A DNA stretch of 47,835 nucleotides from a bacterium (GTDB lineage: Bacteria > Fidelibacterota > UBA8477 > JABMPR01), in NCBI GenBank assembly GCA_013202895.1, contig JABMPR010000112.1:1-47835 (forward strand), read 5' to 3'. Of the stretch, positions 25,341 to 35,087 are shown one piece after another; the stretch's first letter is position 1, and each line of letters starts with the position of its first letter. The position numbers and the translations under genes were made by a program. The notes under the pieces are model-generated. The model was not told the DNA's origin. It worked only from the letters and a program-made list of their open reading frames with translations, and did no database searches.

Positions 25341-26149
25341 TTCCAACCTCTTAACTCACGAACATAGTGGATTGATGTGTTAATTGCCCATACTGGCTCG
25401 GGTTTTGAGTAATGGTCGAATTCGAACTCAATACTCCAATTTGAAAGCGGATTCCTTGAGTAATCCGTTCGAAACAGAATACCCTGGTAGGCTGAAAATG
25501 TTTCCAGCTCATACTGGCGCTTTGCTTTTGTACTTTTAAATCCCAGCCAGGCTAAACCTTCATCCTGTTTGTCATGACGGTAGACGGGAGGTCGTGAAAT
25601 ACGGCTGATAAAAGGTAGCTCAAGGTGAAATGACAGAGGCTTGGCTGTTCTACCCGGAGGTCCCCATTCGAGGACCAGCGCAGTGCTGTTGATGGTAAAC
25701 CAATAGAGATGGGCATCATCCCAACTGAAGGGGAAATAGTTGTTGATCTTAAACGGAAAAGCCAACCCGATATGGACTAAGCCAAGTTTCTCGTCCAGGA
25801 TCAGGGGTTTGAGAAAAGTAGGGTTAAAATCTACAGAAAAAGTCCTTCCAGGATGCGAAAACCGGTTCAGGACAAAATCAAACTTGAAGCGGGCGGGCAG
25901 CAGCAACTTCCATTTTTCAGAATTGCGTCTGTAAGATAAACCCAGGGCAATCCCAGGACCATGAAATCCCAGGGGTACAATTAGATCATCTCTGTGGGAA
26001 GCGAGCTCCATACCAATTTCCCAGTCCAGTGCTTTGCTGGCAGTCATTGGAATAGGAGCCTGAGTGCCTGCATTTCGAACTTCAGATAGAGCAGGAACAG
26101 CAAAGGTCAATATTACTATTGAAACCAACAAGGATTTTATTCGAAGCAT
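25337..26149 (-). CDS. predicted outer-membrane protein, unknown family
   Basis: A 270-residue protein with a signal peptide (MLRIKSLLVSIVILTFAVPALSE). The mature part is rich in aromatic beta-strand patterns (GIALGLSYRRNSEKWKLLLP, WSIEFEFDHYSKPEPVW). No family is recognised. It may be a barrel or a surface protein. It is coupled to the serine hydrolase gene by a 4-base overlap, so the pair may act together at the envelope. The track start at 26152 is TTG; the ATG three bases later is chosen. Confidence 0.7.
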   Translation of the reverse strand: MLRIKSLLVSIVILTFAVPALSEVRNAGTQAPIPMTASKALDWEIGMELASHRDDLIVPLGFHGPGIALGLSYRRNSEKWKLLLPARFKFDFVLNRFSHPGRTFSVDFNPTFLKPLILDEKLGLVHIGLAFPFKINNYFPFSWDDAHLYWFTINSTALVLEWGPPGRTAKPLSFHLELPFISRISRPPVYRHDKQDEGLAWLGFKSTKAKRQYELETFSAYQGILFRTDYSRNPLSNWSIEFEFDHYSKPEPVWAINTSIHYVRELRGWK

Positions 26150-26328
26150 CAATTAGTTATCCAGAAATTCATTTCGTGAACAAAGTATTAATGGGCTTGG
26201 ATTTATCAAGGGATTGCTAATAGAAAGAAGAGCTGGATAAGCCTCCCCGGGAGCCCTACTTGCGTTGTCTGGGGTTCCAGTGCATTAAAGTTCTGTGTTG
26301 GATCAAGTCTATTTTACAATAATTTAAA

Positions 26329-27768
26329 CTAGCGCTTTTGCATAAGTTTTTGAATAACCTGAATTCCATTATCATTGTCAGGATTGAGTTCCACAGATTT
26401 TTGATAGTTCTTGAGGGCCGCTTCGGTTTCGCCATTCTCAAGCAGCGCTTCACCCAGACTATCATAGGTGTTCCACGAATCTGGAAATTCAGCCACATTC
26501 AATTTAAAGACTGCGATGGCTTCTGGCAGATCGTAGTTGAGTAGATATTCATAGCCCATGACATTCATAGCCGCTTCAAAAAACAAGGGCTTCTCAGGTT
26601 GGGCTTTTTTGAACTTTATGTAATAATCACTGGCTGCCTGCACCCCTGACTCTTGGATTAGACGCATAAAATCCTTGCTGCTAGCGATGAGCTTTAAACC
26701 ATCACCAATTATTCCATCAACTGAATCTTTCCATTTTTCTATTGAACGGGATGTGGGTGGCTTGACCGAATTAGTCCACTTTTTGATCTCATTGGCAAAT
26801 CGTTGGGGTTCATCAGCAAAAATATTGTGTCCAGACGTTTCAAAAACGACCAGCTTTGCATTGGGATGATACTTGCCCATGATGGAAGGTCTATCTGCCT
26901 TCCAAATTAGATCATATTTGCCTTCCATTATCAGGGTTGGAATGGGGCATTCAATAAAGGCGTTTTCAAAGTTGTAAATAGCCCAATCGGAGCTATAAGT
27001 CGGATCAGAAACAAAATCATATAAGCTATTCTGGGCCATTCTCTCGGGCGTTGGTTTATAATAATTCCCACGCTGCCAGCCACCATTCAGATCCTTGTTG
27101 AAAACGTATTGAGGTATCGTGATCTCCCTGCTTCTGGCCATTGCCAATAACTCGGCAATTTTTTTGCTTTCTGCCTCAGAATAATATTCCTGTTCCCGAC
27201 CTCCCTGGAATTCCTCAAGATTCATCATGGGAACCGAACCAACCAGCACCTGGCCAATAACATGTTCTGGATATTTAATCGTGTAGTATTGAGCTATTCC
27301 CCCACCATAAGAATGACCAAGCAAAATCCATTTTTCAATCTTCAAGGCTTTTCGCAACTTTTCGAGATCATCGACGGCTTGCTCAAAAGAATATCCCTGA
27401 CCGGGTTCATAGTCAGATAAACCACAGCCCCTTTGATCATAATAAATCACCTGGAAATGACCTTTTGCCTCTGAAAGCCAAGGGTGGAAAGAATGGTGAC
27501 TAGCACCGGGACCACCGTTTATAAGAACCAGGGGCGTACCCGAGCCTTCTATTTCGGTATAAAGTTTACAATCTCCGATATCTACATAAGTTTTTTCAAT
27601 TTCTAAGGCATCGCAAAGCCTGGGTGCATCAGGAAACTCCAGGTATAGCGAGTCCTCAATGTGGGTGACATTGTCCATAATTGATTCACGGGCAGGTATG
27701 CTGTGGCTACAATTAAAAATTACCTGGGTTGCAATGATAAACAGAATTATCAGCTTGAATTGTTTCAT
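26329..27768 (-). CDS. exported alpha/beta hydrolase (proline iminopeptidase-like) with TPR tail
   Basis: A 479-residue protein. The N-terminal signal reads MKQFKLIILFIIATQVIFNC, possibly lipidated at Cys20. An alpha/beta hydrolase domain (about 60-330) has oxyanion motif NGGPGASHH, YYDQRGCGLS, nucleophile GHSYGGG, acid near EGKYDLIW and histidine in SGHNIF. This order is that of family S33 prolyl aminopeptidases. The C-terminal 80 residues form TPR-like repeats (DSWNTYDSLGEALLENGETEAALKNYQKSVELNPDN). The fusion is unusual for S33 enzymes, which are normally about 310 residues. AAGGGG precedes the ATG. It could release N-terminal residues from peptides outside the cytoplasm; a lipase or other esterase is possible. 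Confidence 0.88.
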   Translation of the reverse strand: MKQFKLIILFIIATQVIFNCSHSIPARESIMDNVTHIEDSLYLEFPDAPRLCDALEIEKTYVDIGDCKLYTEIEGSGTPLVLINGGPGASHHSFHPWLSEAKGHFQVIYYDQRGCGLSDYEPGQGYSFEQAVDDLEKLRKALKIEKWILLGHSYGGGIAQYYTIKYPEHVIGQVLVGSVPMMNLEEFQGGREQEYYSEAESKKIAELLAMARSREITIPQYVFNKDLNGGWQRGNYYKPTPERMAQNSLYDFVSDPTYSSDWAIYNFENAFIECPIPTLIMEGKYDLIWKADRPSIMGKYHPNAKLVVFETSGHNIFADEPQRFANEIKKWTNSVKPPTSRSIEKWKDSVDGIIGDGLKLIASSKDFMRLIQESGVQAASDYYIKFKKAQPEKPLFFEAAMNVMGYEYLLNYDLPEAIAVFKLNVAEFPDSWNTYDSLGEALLENGETEAALKNYQKSVELNPDNDNGIQVIQKLMQKR

Positions 27769-28042
27769 GAGGTATCCCCTTATTCAATAAATATTAAGGC
27801 ATCGCTTCGTGGCGATTAGGGGGAAAATAATTTCTACCCACAGCAAGTCTATGCATCATGGATGAGAGGTTGAATCAATCGTTTAGAGGTTTTGGTTTGG
27901 GTTGAGCCATCTTTGAGCGGGACGGAGATCACAAAGAGAGGGTGCTATGACGTTACCCAATGGCTTGGGAAGAAATTATTGAACGGCGATAATAAGTAGT
28001 ACGAGCAGCCGAATTCTCGTTATTGGTGGAATGGCATTTACT

Positions 28043-28660
28043 TTAAAACCTGCAATCAAATGAGATCGTGGGGAAAAGGAAACTGCCATCACTGACTTCT
28101 TTTTCATCACCGTCTCCTTTTTCATCACTTTTAAAACTGCTGGCCATCTGTCCGAATGAGAAAAAGCCATGATTACTGACTCTCCACTGGCGCGTCACGG
28201 AGCTGTTGAGAGAAAATCCAGCACCATTATGACCTATGGACCCTGAAAAAACCAGACCATTTCCGTTGTAATTTTTATAACGGGCATATCCCACTCCAAT
28301 CAGATTTATTCCAAGACCAGCGGTAATAAAGATGGAACTCTTCTCGCCCAATTTAAAATCCTTGGTGACCCCGATCAGATTGATGCTGCGCGGTGTGCCA
28401 ATTCCAAATTGAGCAGCCCAGGTGGCATTAGAGAGGTCAGATCGTAATTCAGTCATGGGCTCGCGAGTGATTCTATCTATCTGATCCAATTGATAGACAA
28501 AAACGTTGGGACCGGACTGGATTTTAATATGTCTATCCGGGGCGTATTCGATGATCCGGCCATGGATGATAGAACCATCTTTGAGGTAAACCACTTCTTC
28601 ATTAACCTGAGCGAAAGCAACACCACTAATCACAGCAATGAGCAGTATTATTTGTTTCAT
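28043..28660 (-). CDS. exported protein with a DGS-x-x-GxI repeat and predicted barrel
   Basis: A 205-residue protein with a signal peptide (MKQIILLIAVISGVAFAQ). It begins with the segment VVYLKDGSIIHGRIIEY and VFVYQLDQIDRITRE, a short beta-rich motif seen at the start of many uncharacterised Bacteroidetes-type exported proteins. The remainder has glycine and aromatic strands (GLGINLIGVGYARYKNYNGNG), ending SFDCRF with a terminal phenylalanine as in outer-membrane barrels. A strong GGGGAGG precedes the ATG. Function unknown. It is single, with 270 empty bases before the next gene. Confidence 0.75.
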   Translation of the reverse strand: MKQIILLIAVISGVAFAQVNEEVVYLKDGSIIHGRIIEYAPDRHIKIQSGPNVFVYQLDQIDRITREPMTELRSDLSNATWAAQFGIGTPRSINLIGVTKDFKLGEKSSIFITAGLGINLIGVGYARYKNYNGNGLVFSGSIGHNGAGFSLNSSVTRQWRVSNHGFFSFGQMASSFKSDEKGDGDEKEVSDGSFLFPTISFDCRF

Positions 28661-28769
28661 CCCGACCTCCCCTATTATGGTATTGGAGGAAAACTAATTG
28701 GGAGGAGTATTCTTTACAAGGGCTGGATGTGTAAAACCACAAATGTTAAACATTATGGCTGAGCTAAGC

Positions 28770-28953
28770 TTATTCCTCAAATAGCAATTCGATAAGGTTG
28801 ATGGCATCCAGGATATCCAACTGACCATCCTGTGTGAAATCTGCCCTCTCAAACTGGCTCTCATCTGGACTCTCAATCCAGACAATAAAGTCAATCAGGC
28901 TTGTTAGATCACCAATATTCACCTGATAATCCCCGTTCACATCACCAGGCGGG
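28770..28953. repeat. dockerin-coding repeat, copy 1
   Basis: The segment from the stop codon to the GDVNGD codons closely matches 33477-33660 at the DNA level (for example TTATTCCTCAAATAG and GCATCCAGGATATCCAACT are identical). Both encode the last roughly 60 residues of a secreted protein. This indicates module duplication. Confidence 0.8.
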
Positions 28954-31900
28954 AGGACGCCGTTCACGACTTCCAGGTTGGCGCCAATTTCAGTTTCTAA
29001 CATGTCGCCATCGTTTGAGCTAAGCATCATGGGTACCGAAAAGGTCCCGGGTTCAAGATTTCTGGTGTCAGCATTCACGACAAAGTAGCCAGTCTCCCCG
29101 ATCTCAACTATACCGGACCAGGCATTTACCATTAACCAGTTTGCATTCCTGCTGATGCGAATGGCATCCCCTTCTTCGGTATCATTGGGGATGTTATAAT
29201 AAATTTGGATACCCTTGTTTTTCCAGACATTCTGAATGCCCACTGTCGAGACGGTATGGGAGCCTTCAAGTACCAGATATTGAAAGACAATATCCCCATT
29301 GACCACCAGGATCAATTGAAAGGTATGGAAGTCAGCTGTGCCAAATTTGGGAAAGTTGTCCCAGGTGACAATAGCTGTGTCAAGGCCATTACTCCAGAAA
29401 TACGGTACCCCCTGGATGCCATCATTATTGTTAAGATCATCCCACCAGGGAGCAATTAAGGCTGCCGGCGCTGCCGCGTTTGGCAGAGTCAAATTGTTCC
29501 AGGGGTGTTCATCGCTGACAAATGAAATGGTTCCATTACTGCTGAAATAGAATTGGGAATAAATCTCAGAGTAAAATGGAAATTCAAATCCAATCTCAAT
29601 TGGTCCGATGGAGATATCATCAGGATCACCAGGATACTCAACTTCGTTGCTCGCATTAGAAATGTTGCGCCAGGTAAATTCAGGACCATCCGGGTCATCC
29701 TGATTACGCCATTCATAGTCAAACAGATCCCGTTCAGACTGAGGATATTGAGGACCATCCGCTTCAGGTGCTCCCTTGGCAAAATCATATCCAGCCAGGG
29801 GATTGGGCGCAGGTGTGCGATCCAGATCTTCCATGGGAGTCACACTATACACCAGGGGGGATCCACCACTATTTGTGATGGCAATGGAGTCAGAAGCAAG
29901 GGACCAGGGATTGAGTACAAAATTCAAACTTAACTGATCCAGATTCATTTCTGATGGCGGATATCTCAGATGTCTCTCCGTTGTGAAAAGCAGCGCCCGG
30001 CCAGGATACATGGCACCAATGCTGATATCCTGAATATTATTAAAACTTACCTGTAGACCGGTTGAATAATCTGGAGATTCAATGCCCGTCGTTGAAAAGT
30101 TGGCAAAGGTATCGTAGTTGAAATAATCCATGTATTGCATCTTTATCAGATTATCCCCGCTACTTGTGGGGTGGCTATCAGTACTATAAATTATGACCTG
30201 GAAATTGAGCGTAGAGCCAATTTGCATATTGGCGACACGGCTCCACTCAACAATAAATTGATCCCCCAGATTATAATAGCTCACCCCTCCAGGATTGGTA
30301 ATCAGATCATCCCAGAAGGGAGCGATCATGGCATTGGGACCTTCAGGTGACGGAATAACCCGGTTATAAAAGCTGAGCTCAGGTGTCGACCCAAGAGCTA
30401 ACCAGCCGTTGGAGCAAACTGTAAAGGTTTCATAGGTCTGACCGTAATATGTGACTGGAAATGGCAGGTCAAACTGCACTGTTGCATCATCCTCCGCATA
30501 ATCATCAAATATTGACAGTCTATTTCCAGGCCCCCCCAAGTCAGGATCTATTTCCAGCCAGTCATATATTGGAGCATTAGAATACGAGATATCCATTTCA
30601 TCAAACACGCGATATCCATAGGCGTCTGGCAGGGAAGGCGAAAAACGGTTTAGCTCCTCGATAGTCAACTCAGCATACAGGGTGTCATTTCTGTTGGCCA
30701 ATTCACTGATAAAGACCAGATCTAATGTCTCGCCGGGGTATATCTGGTCTGACAAAACTAATAGACATTCATTCGATGTCAGCTCAGTTTCATCAATACC
30801 GATAGCCGGACACTCAAGTGTTGGGTTAGAACTTGCTGCAAAAGTGTTTTCCGTGAGGGTCAGGCTGGTTGGCGGACAGAGCACCCCACCCCGGTTTTCA
30901 ATATTTAAGCGGAATAGGATTGAATCTCCTGCTGTCAGCTCACCTTCCATGACCTCCAATTCAGTTATAAAAAGATCAGGAGCCTGTATTGGAAAACTTC
31001 GCTGCCAGCTCCACAGATCAGAGCCTGTTCCCAGCTCAAGGTTGAGCCCTAGCACATCACCATGTCTGGAGTTGGCATCAAGCTCCAGACTGAAAATGTC
31101 TGAAAGGTCCAGGCTTGTGCCTGATTCAAAACCCTCGATGATGTATACTGAATCTGTCAGTGTGCAATTTGCCCCTGTGCTGGTGAGGGTCAGGGTCAAT
31201 TCGCTGATATAATCCGAGTTGTTTATCAGGGTGAGGTTTAGTGCGTGGCTACCCCCTGCCTGCAGGATTCCCTCAGGACTGATTGTCCAGTTGGTATAGC
31301 TCACTGGATACGCTGCATTCAGGATAGGGATACTTTCCAGAACCGGGTTCAAGTTGTTACCAGTTATGGTAAGAGCTATTGTAGATTCTGCTCCAGGTGA
31401 GAATGGTAAGCTGACTGATCCTGATGCATCCGTTTTGAGACCGGCTGCATTTTCCGCATTATACAGAAAGACAAAAGCATCAGGGATGGGAGCTCCCTCC
31501 TCATCCTGAACGCTAACATTGACATGATCATCACTGAGATTTAAGGCAGGGGGATAATCAACTATCAGGGTTTTGGGCGTATCGGTCCAAACGGCCATCC
31601 CGGGATCACCCAGAATATTATAAACATTTTGATAAAATTCAGCGGATTGACCATAGGGCAGGTATTCACTCTGATAGTAATTGCGCCAGAGCTCCAGTTT
31701 GGCATACCATAGGGCTGGCCCCAGTTCATTGATATCCAGATCAAAAAGGGCTGAATACAGGGCGATGTCAATCACGTTGTTGAATTGGGTATGGGTGTGC
31801 ACTTCACTGGGGCCGATAAAGGCGACTGCCCCTTTGGGTACGGCGGCAGTACCCGCGCGGATCCATTTTTCACCAAAAACGGGATCCACCCAGGAGGCAA

Positions 31901-33254
31901 AATTCCCACCTCCGCAAACGATACTGGTGAGGATAGGTAATTTGTGACCATTAGTCAAAGCATCAATATCAGTATCATAAAAATAGGGTCCGATCCAATG
32001 ATCCCAGGCGCCTAACCCACGGTAATTAACAAAGCCGACCCCGGCGTTGATGGGATTGCGAATTCGATTGAGGGAACTCTGCATGGGATAGTAGGCGGTG
32101 TCAACCTGGGTAAAACCGTTTTCGATGAGTTTGCGACTGACCCAGTTTTTTGTCTGTTGGGCGGATATGGCCTGTGTGACAGTGCAGACCATGAGGGCTC
32201 GTTTAAACCAGCCTGGATCTGCCATCGTGGGCTGACTCTCATAAGAAAGGATCTTGGCGATGACGGTACCAAGTTCAGAAATGGTATCAACAGACAGACG
32301 GCCAACCCAGGCTTCCGGGAAGCTATCATCTCCATCCAGAAGCACATAGGGGTGGTCAGTAACCAGGGCTTCCATATCAGGGTTATAAACATAGAAGCCA
32401 CCAATACCCTGGTCTTCATCGCCAATAAGAAGTACGTAGCGAGGAGGAACATCCCAGGTATCATAGGCATCCTGGATAAAGGCTTTGATCGTATTGGGTG
32501 TCTGACCTGCTTCGTCAGTGCTAACGACTGTCACGGGGTGTCCTTTGCGTCGTTTCCAATCTACCAGATATTGGAGGTAGGGCTCAAACACAGGGGGTGT
32601 GATAATGAGGTAGTGCCCCAGTTTTTCATAGATGTCTTCATTGGGGATAATTGAGCGAACATTCCCGGTTTCATCCAGGCTGGAAGGATCACTGGCGACT
32701 ATTCCTGATATCTGTATTACCATTTTATCGGGTATGCTGACCTGCTGCCCGATCAAATCCAGTTCCAGGGGGTTGATGGTCAGGGGTAGATAGCTTGCAC
32801 CCAGCATGCTGACGGGATTCCCCAGTTTCACGCTAAATTTGTCTGCCGATGTGGGTGACCAATCATAACTCTGAATAGCTTGGGGGGGATCAGTTTCAAA
32901 ATGACCGGGTGGGGTCCTTTTTACTGAAGTAGGAGTAAAGGTTTGGCTGTTAAAGCTCAGGATTGAAAAAGTAGGATCCGAATAGCTCAAGATGGGGATT
33001 AATTCAGTAATCAGGGGCAGTGCCGGGTCACCGGGTTTGCCGGCCAGACCGTAGCCAGCTTCGTGAAAGCGTTGGGGGTTTAAAAGTAACTCAGACCATT
33101 TCTGAGCTGGAATATGACTGAAGTCAAGGGTCACTTCGACACCCCGAGCGTTGGGTTTTAGATCAATCAGGGGCCGCATATTATCAAATGCCAACGTGCT
33201 TGCAGTGAGGATTAAAAACAAGCCAATTTTGACAGGCGGAAGCATGTAATGCAT
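28770..33254 (-). CDS. large secreted gingipain-family (C25) protein with dockerin
   Basis: A 1494-residue exported protein. It has a signal peptide (ending about STLAF), an N-terminal propeptide-like region and a C25 peptidase domain (about 215-570; HYLIITPPVFEPYL, YVLLIGDED, AWVGRLS, YNILGDPGM). Immunoglobulin-like repeats follow, then two related beta modules with FPVTYYGQTYETFTVCSNGWL and FPFYSEIYSQFYFSSNGTI, and a C-terminal dockerin with two calcium loops (DVNGDYQVNIGD, DFTQDGQLDILD). The nucleophile position is Cys in SIVCGGGNF. The gingipain GHG histidine motif reads GLG (NYRGLGAWDHW), so catalysis is doubtful unless the nearby His serves. The dockerin is nearly the same as that of the next gene upstream. 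Start choice between ATG 33254 and 33245 is open. Confidence 0.87.
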   Translation of the reverse strand: MHYMLPPVKIGLFLILTASTLAFDNMRPLIDLKPNARGVEVTLDFSHIPAQKWSELLLNPQRFHEAGYGLAGKPGDPALPLITELIPILSYSDPTFSILSFNSQTFTPTSVKRTPPGHFETDPPQAIQSYDWSPTSADKFSVKLGNPVSMLGASYLPLTINPLELDLIGQQVSIPDKMVIQISGIVASDPSSLDETGNVRSIIPNEDIYEKLGHYLIITPPVFEPYLQYLVDWKRRKGHPVTVVSTDEAGQTPNTIKAFIQDAYDTWDVPPRYVLLIGDEDQGIGGFYVYNPDMEALVTDHPYVLLDGDDSFPEAWVGRLSVDTISELGTVIAKILSYESQPTMADPGWFKRALMVCTVTQAISAQQTKNWVSRKLIENGFTQVDTAYYPMQSSLNRIRNPINAGVGFVNYRGLGAWDHWIGPYFYDTDIDALTNGHKLPILTSIVCGGGNFASWVDPVFGEKWIRAGTAAVPKGAVAFIGPSEVHTHTQFNNVIDIALYSALFDLDINELGPALWYAKLELWRNYYQSEYLPYGQSAEFYQNVYNILGDPGMAVWTDTPKTLIVDYPPALNLSDDHVNVSVQDEEGAPIPDAFVFLYNAENAAGLKTDASGSVSLPFSPGAESTIALTITGNNLNPVLESIPILNAAYPVSYTNWTISPEGILQAGGSHALNLTLINNSDYISELTLTLTSTGANCTLTDSVYIIEGFESGTSLDLSDIFSLELDANSRHGDVLGLNLELGTGSDLWSWQRSFPIQAPDLFITELEVMEGELTAGDSILFRLNIENRGGVLCPPTSLTLTENTFAASSNPTLECPAIGIDETELTSNECLLVLSDQIYPGETLDLVFISELANRNDTLYAELTIEELNRFSPSLPDAYGYRVFDEMDISYSNAPIYDWLEIDPDLGGPGNRLSIFDDYAEDDATVQFDLPFPVTYYGQTYETFTVCSNGWLALGSTPELSFYNRVIPSPEGPNAMIAPFWDDLITNPGGVSYYNLGDQFIVEWSRVANMQIGSTLNFQVIIYSTDSHPTSSGDNLIKMQYMDYFNYDTFANFSTTGIESPDYSTGLQVSFNNIQDISIGAMYPGRALLFTTERHLRYPPSEMNLDQLSLNFVLNPWSLASDSIAITNSGGSPLVYSVTPMEDLDRTPAPNPLAGYDFAKGAPEADGPQYPQSERDLFDYEWRNQDDPDGPEFTWRNISNASNEVEYPGDPDDISIGPIEIGFEFPFYSEIYSQFYFSSNGTISFVSDEHPWNNLTLPNAAAPAALIAPWWDDLNNNDGIQGVPYFWSNGLDTAIVTWDNFPKFGTADFHTFQLILVVNGDIVFQYLVLEGSHTVSTVGIQNVWKNKGIQIYYNIPNDTEEGDAIRISRNANWLMVNAWSGIVEIGETGYFVVNADTRNLEPGTFSVPMMLSSNDGDMLETEIGANLEVVNGVLPPGDVNGDYQVNIGDLTSLIDFIVWIESPDESQFERADFTQDGQLDILDAINLIELLFEE

Positions 33255-33476
33255 AATTTACTTGGGTGTGCGCCTGGTTCTCATAATGTAGGTTTGGATA
33301 GTATCAAACATTAAGCAGGTAGAATCAAGGGCTATTCCTGTTTTCGGAACTATTAATATGAATTGGCAAACTAAAACACGCTTATCACAGCTAAGGGAAG
33401 TATTATGTGTTTCATCCAGATTTTCTCTTTTGTGCGGGGTGACACTGAGAATGATGTGCATCCTGCCGGCCTAAGA

Positions 33477-33660
33477 TTATTCCTCAAATAGTAATTCAAC
33501 GAGACATACAGCATCCAGGATATCCAACTCTCCATCGTGTGTGAGATCAGATCGTACAAACTGATTTTCATCCGGGCTCTCAATCAAGAGAATGAAGTCG
33601 ACTAGGCTTATTAGATCATTAATATCAACCTCATAATCCCCATTTACATCACCGGCCGGA
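33477..33660. repeat. dockerin-coding repeat, copy 2
   Basis: Matches 28770-28953 in DNA and protein. The shared run continues a few bases past the stop codon (CTAAG before TTATTCC on the plus strand), so the copied unit included the gene end. Confidence 0.8.
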
Positions 33661-35087
33661 GGAAAATCATTCCATTCGATCACCGCAAAAGTATAACCCA
33701 AAGGATTACCCTCGGAGAAGGGTGGCTCAAGAAATCCCTGAACCAGTTCAGGTTGACCGTCCCCATCCAGATCTCCTGCAAAGTCTAAAGAAAATCCTCC
33801 CATGATATCAATCCATTCGTGGACAATCGTTTGCCGCCAGTGCAAGCCGTTGTAATAATTTTTATAAATTATGGCGTTGTCATAATCAACTGAAAATATT
33901 TCATCAACTCCATCACCATCAACATCTCCACCGGTAACATCCCAAGTAGCACCAGTGTTAGCCAGGATCTTGACACTGTTATAACCATAACCCATTTCGG
34001 AGACGTCATCCCCGCCTTTGACCTGCCACAACCAACCCTCAGGGTAAAGGCCACCATAAATCTCATCATGACCATCATTGTTGATGTCCGTTACATAGGT
34101 TGAGCCATAAACTGTTTGATCGGTATAAGACGAGTCCAGATTGAAGAGGCTCTGTAGCTCGTATTCGTCAGGTCCAGTGGCTTCAATAAAAAGAGTGGCG
34201 GCATGATCCCAGACAGTGAAGATAGCTTCTAGCTGCCCATCTCCATCCAGATCAGCAATATTGGGTTGCCCATAACCTGGTGAACCACCGAAAATGTCGT
34301 CGTTCTGGGATATATAATATTCATGGGTCAGCGAGAAGAGCCCACTGTCAAAAGTACCCTCAACGTGAGTAATCAGACAGATGTCATAGACATGGTCTGA
34401 TCCGTTATTTGCAAGAAGCAGCTCGATCTGTCCGTCCTGATCCACATCACCAATATTTAAACAATTTTCACCATAGTAACGATCGACTTCAAATCCATCA
34501 ATCATTACGGGCATGACATAGCGAGTATAATTATCGCTGCCTACAACACCATCCCATTCCCAGACATTAACACCTGTAAACTCATCAGCGGGTTCACGGA
34601 ATTGGACATAGATAATTTCTTCTCTGCCGTTCCCATCAAGATCACCTGTGATAATATGGCGAGGTGTGGTATTATACGAGTTGAATGGATCACTCAGGGT
34701 TGCAACCCATTCCAGGGTATTATCCCCGACGACCTCATAGATATGAACCCCCTTCACCTGGTAATCCGTGATAAGGATTTCTTTGAATCCATCCTGGTCA
34801 AGATCACTACCGGCGGTGACCTCCCGTGTTTGCCAGCCCGGCGTAGGTGGGACTGCACTTGAGTCAGCAATCACCGGATAAACACTGATATCATCCTCTC
34901 TCTGCAATTCCCGGTTAATTCTGGCTCGGGGTCCCCGGGAATAAATAATATTTTCTTCTCTCAGTTCTTTCTGTGCATTCAATTGCCATTCTGTTGGCGT
35001 CGCACTTGATTGCACTTTGGAGCTAAGATTATCCCCCAATCCAAACAGACATGGTATTAGCATAAATAGCGTGATTTTATATGTCAT
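33477..35087 (-). CDS. secreted FG-GAP/VCBS beta-propeller protein with dockerin
   Basis: A 536-residue exported protein with a signal peptide (MTYKITLFMLIPCLFGLG). Seven calcium-loop repeats can be counted: DLDQDGFKE, DLDGNGREE, DVDQDGQIE, DLDGDGQLE, DINNDGHDE, DVDGDGVDE and DLDGDGQPE. That is the number expected for a complete seven-bladed integrin-like propeller. The C terminus is a dockerin (DVNGDYEVDINDL and DLTHDGELDILDAVCLVELLFEE) almost identical to that of the C25 protein downstream, 220 bases away. AGGGGGG precedes the ATG. Such propellers bind ligands or partners at the cell surface; no catalytic residues are seen. It may be anchored by the same cohesin as its neighbour. Confidence 0.88.
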   Translation of the reverse strand: MTYKITLFMLIPCLFGLGDNLSSKVQSSATPTEWQLNAQKELREENIIYSRGPRARINRELQREDDISVYPVIADSSAVPPTPGWQTREVTAGSDLDQDGFKEILITDYQVKGVHIYEVVGDNTLEWVATLSDPFNSYNTTPRHIITGDLDGNGREEIIYVQFREPADEFTGVNVWEWDGVVGSDNYTRYVMPVMIDGFEVDRYYGENCLNIGDVDQDGQIELLLANNGSDHVYDICLITHVEGTFDSGLFSLTHEYYISQNDDIFGGSPGYGQPNIADLDGDGQLEAIFTVWDHAATLFIEATGPDEYELQSLFNLDSSYTDQTVYGSTYVTDINNDGHDEIYGGLYPEGWLWQVKGGDDVSEMGYGYNSVKILANTGATWDVTGGDVDGDGVDEIFSVDYDNAIIYKNYYNGLHWRQTIVHEWIDIMGGFSLDFAGDLDGDGQPELVQGFLEPPFSEGNPLGYTFAVIEWNDFPPAGDVNGDYEVDINDLISLVDFILLIESPDENQFVRSDLTHDGELDILDAVCLVELLFEE

